A stretch of 64,000 nt of DNA from Blautia hansenii (GTDB taxonomy: Bacteria > Bacillota > Clostridia > Lachnospirales > Lachnospiraceae). Positions 63,149 to 64,000 of this stretch are shown in pieces. Position 1 is the first letter of the stretch; each line of letters begins with the position of its first letter. The stretch lies in NCBI RefSeq assembly GCF_013304445.1, contig NZ_JAAITA010000007.1:1-64000 (forward strand), given 5' to 3'. The notes under the pieces were generated by a model that ran no database searches, was not told the DNA's origin, and saw nothing but the letters and a program-made list of their open reading frames with translations. The position numbers were made by a program, and so were the translations under genes.

Positions 63149-64000
63149 ATGCTGAATGATATTTTAAGTGCAGTAAATGACTTTATGTATACCTATCTGT
63201 TATTGTTTCTGTTGGTAGGAACGGGCATTTACTTTACGGTTCGTACGCGTTTTGTACAGGTAAGGCTTCTGAAGGAGTCCTTTCGTGTATTAAAGGAAAA
63301 GGCAGGAGAAGAAAATGGGAAGAAACAGGTTTCTTCTTTTCAGGCTCTGATGATTTCCACAGCTTCCCGGGTGGGAACGGGAAATATTGCCGGAATTGCT
63401 ACTGCTATAGCAGCGGGAGGCGCAGGTGCAGTGTTCTGGATGTGGCTTATGGCTGTAATCGGAGGCGCGTCTGCATTTGTTGAAAGTACCCTGGCACAGG
63501 TTTATAAGGTAAAGGATAAAGATGAATTTCGAGGGGGCCCTTCTTACTACATGGAAAAGGCTCTGGGAAAACGGTGGGTTGGCATTCTGTTTTCCATCCT
63601 GTTGATTATCTGTTTTGCCTATGGATTTAATGGGCTGCAGTCCTTTAACATGTCATCCTCTCTGGAATATTACATTCCGGGATACAGCGATACCATTTAT
63701 CCAATGATAGTAGGACTCGTTCTTGCAGCAGGTACAGCTTTTGTTATTTTCGGAGGCGTACACAGAATCGGCTTTATTACATCTGTGCTTGTGCCTATTA
63801 TGGCAGGTACTTATCTGCTTATCGGACTTGTTACGATTTTAATGAATCTTACGGAACTGCCTCATGTGTTTTCCATGATTCTGTCTCAGGCCTTTGATTT
63901 GCAGGCTTTTGCAGGAGGAATGGCCGGAAGCGCAGTGGTTATCGGTATTAAGAGAGGTCTTTTTTCTAATGAAGCGGGTATGGGAAGTGCGCCCAATGCT
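63149..64000 (+). CDS. Alanine/glycine:cation symporter (AgcS), 5' part
   Basis: An open frame of 284 codons running off the window end, starting at ATG 63149 with AAGGAGGA eight bases upstream. It has the family motifs STASRVGTGNIAGIATAIA, EFRGGPSYYMEKAL and IKRGLFSNEAGMGSAPNA, with six or more membrane helices so far. Family members are about 450-480 residues, so 60 percent is present. It imports alanine or glycine with sodium. Its place after ddl and murF, which consume D-alanine, is suggestive, although it has its own promoter. Confidence 0.92.
   Translation, partial: MLNDILSAVNDFMYTYLLLFLLVGTGIYFTVRTRFVQVRLLKESFRVLKEKAGEENGKKQVSSFQALMISTASRVGTGNIAGIATAIAAGGAGAVFWMWLMAVIGGASAFVESTLAQVYKVKDKDEFRGGPSYYMEKALGKRWVGILFSILLIICFAYGFNGLQSFNMSSSLEYYIPGYSDTIYPMIVGLVLAAGTAFVIFGGVHRIGFITSVLVPIMAGTYLLIGLVTILMNLTELPHVFSMILSQAFDLQAFAGGMAGSAVVIGIKRGLFSNEAGMGSAPNA

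Noticed and set aside
1-64000. CRISPR arrays, phage structural genes, restriction systems, rRNA or tRNA genes
   Set aside because: No regularly spaced repeats, cas genes, capsid or tail genes, or tRNA-like cloverleaf segments were noticed. Apart from the left transposon the window is ordinary chromosome. A tRNAscan or Rfam search would settle small RNAs missed by eye.

Overview
The window reads as a chromosomal stretch of a gut-type Lachnospiraceae bacterium (Blautia/Dorea/Ruminococcus-like; genus not determinable from this sequence alone). The reasons are a Tad locus with the DUF5702, TadE-with-Cys and DUF6382-FHA composition typical of that family, the clostridial-style regulators and enzymes, strong AGGAGG ribosome sites and moderate G+C. 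About 57 protein genes are supported, two of them at or near the window edges. No rRNA, tRNA or CRISPR array was seen.

Positions 1 to about 5215 are the right-hand part of a visibly A+T-rich Tn554-type (recombinase-in-trio) transposon. It carries two large tyrosine recombinases in overlapping order, then four tandem, divergent paralogues of a small HTH plus coiled-coil protein (DUF6262 / Tn554 TnpC-like). Its right end abuts the decapitated 3' end of a type IVb (Flp) pilin gene (5158-5319). The element therefore appears to have inserted into the tad pilus operon. The surviving downstream half of that operon follows: DUF5702, TadE-like, A24 prepilin peptidase, a second TadE-like, and a DUF6382-FHA protein (5332-9710).

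From 9.8 to 15 kb lie a rhomboid protease, an orphan histidine kinase, a HIT protein and ECF sigma pair, murG (opposite strand), a DUF4367 membrane protein that is probably the sigma factor's partner, and a small secreted protein. From 15 to 27 kb come a beta-CASP RNase-like enzyme, MATE exporter, endonuclease Q-like protein, TSCPD protein, mtnN, pgi, CwlD-like amidase, tsaC/sua5, rpiB, upp and dCMP deaminase. From 27 to 37 kb come an O-acetylhomoserine sulfhydrylase with an Fe-S-type Rrf2 regulator, an OGG1-like glycosylase with two acyltransferase-fold genes, a divergent AraC regulator and GH3 beta-glucosidase, and a Na/Pi cotransporter behind a tandem 20-bp repeat.

From 37 to 48 kb there are two signalling modules. 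One is a two-component system with an FtsX-type ABC exporter. The other is a two-component system with a large multi-membrane-segment kinase. Between them lies an undercharacterised three-gene operon: an HSL-type esterase, an HxxxDG acyltransferase-like protein and a zinc-ribbon membrane protein. From 48 to 55 kb lie aroC, DUF1294, asparaginase, an rRNA-methyltransferase-like gene, and a complete pabA-pabB-pabC operon behind a promoter and terminator-like leader. The right end holds a Ca-type P-ATPase, a class Ic aspartate aminotransferase, a cell-wall group (L,D-transpeptidase, ddl, murF) and the start of an alanine/glycine:cation symporter cut by the window edge.

Product names rest on reading protein motifs by eye. 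Starts were moved from the longest ORF where a ribosome site or family alignment favoured an internal codon.
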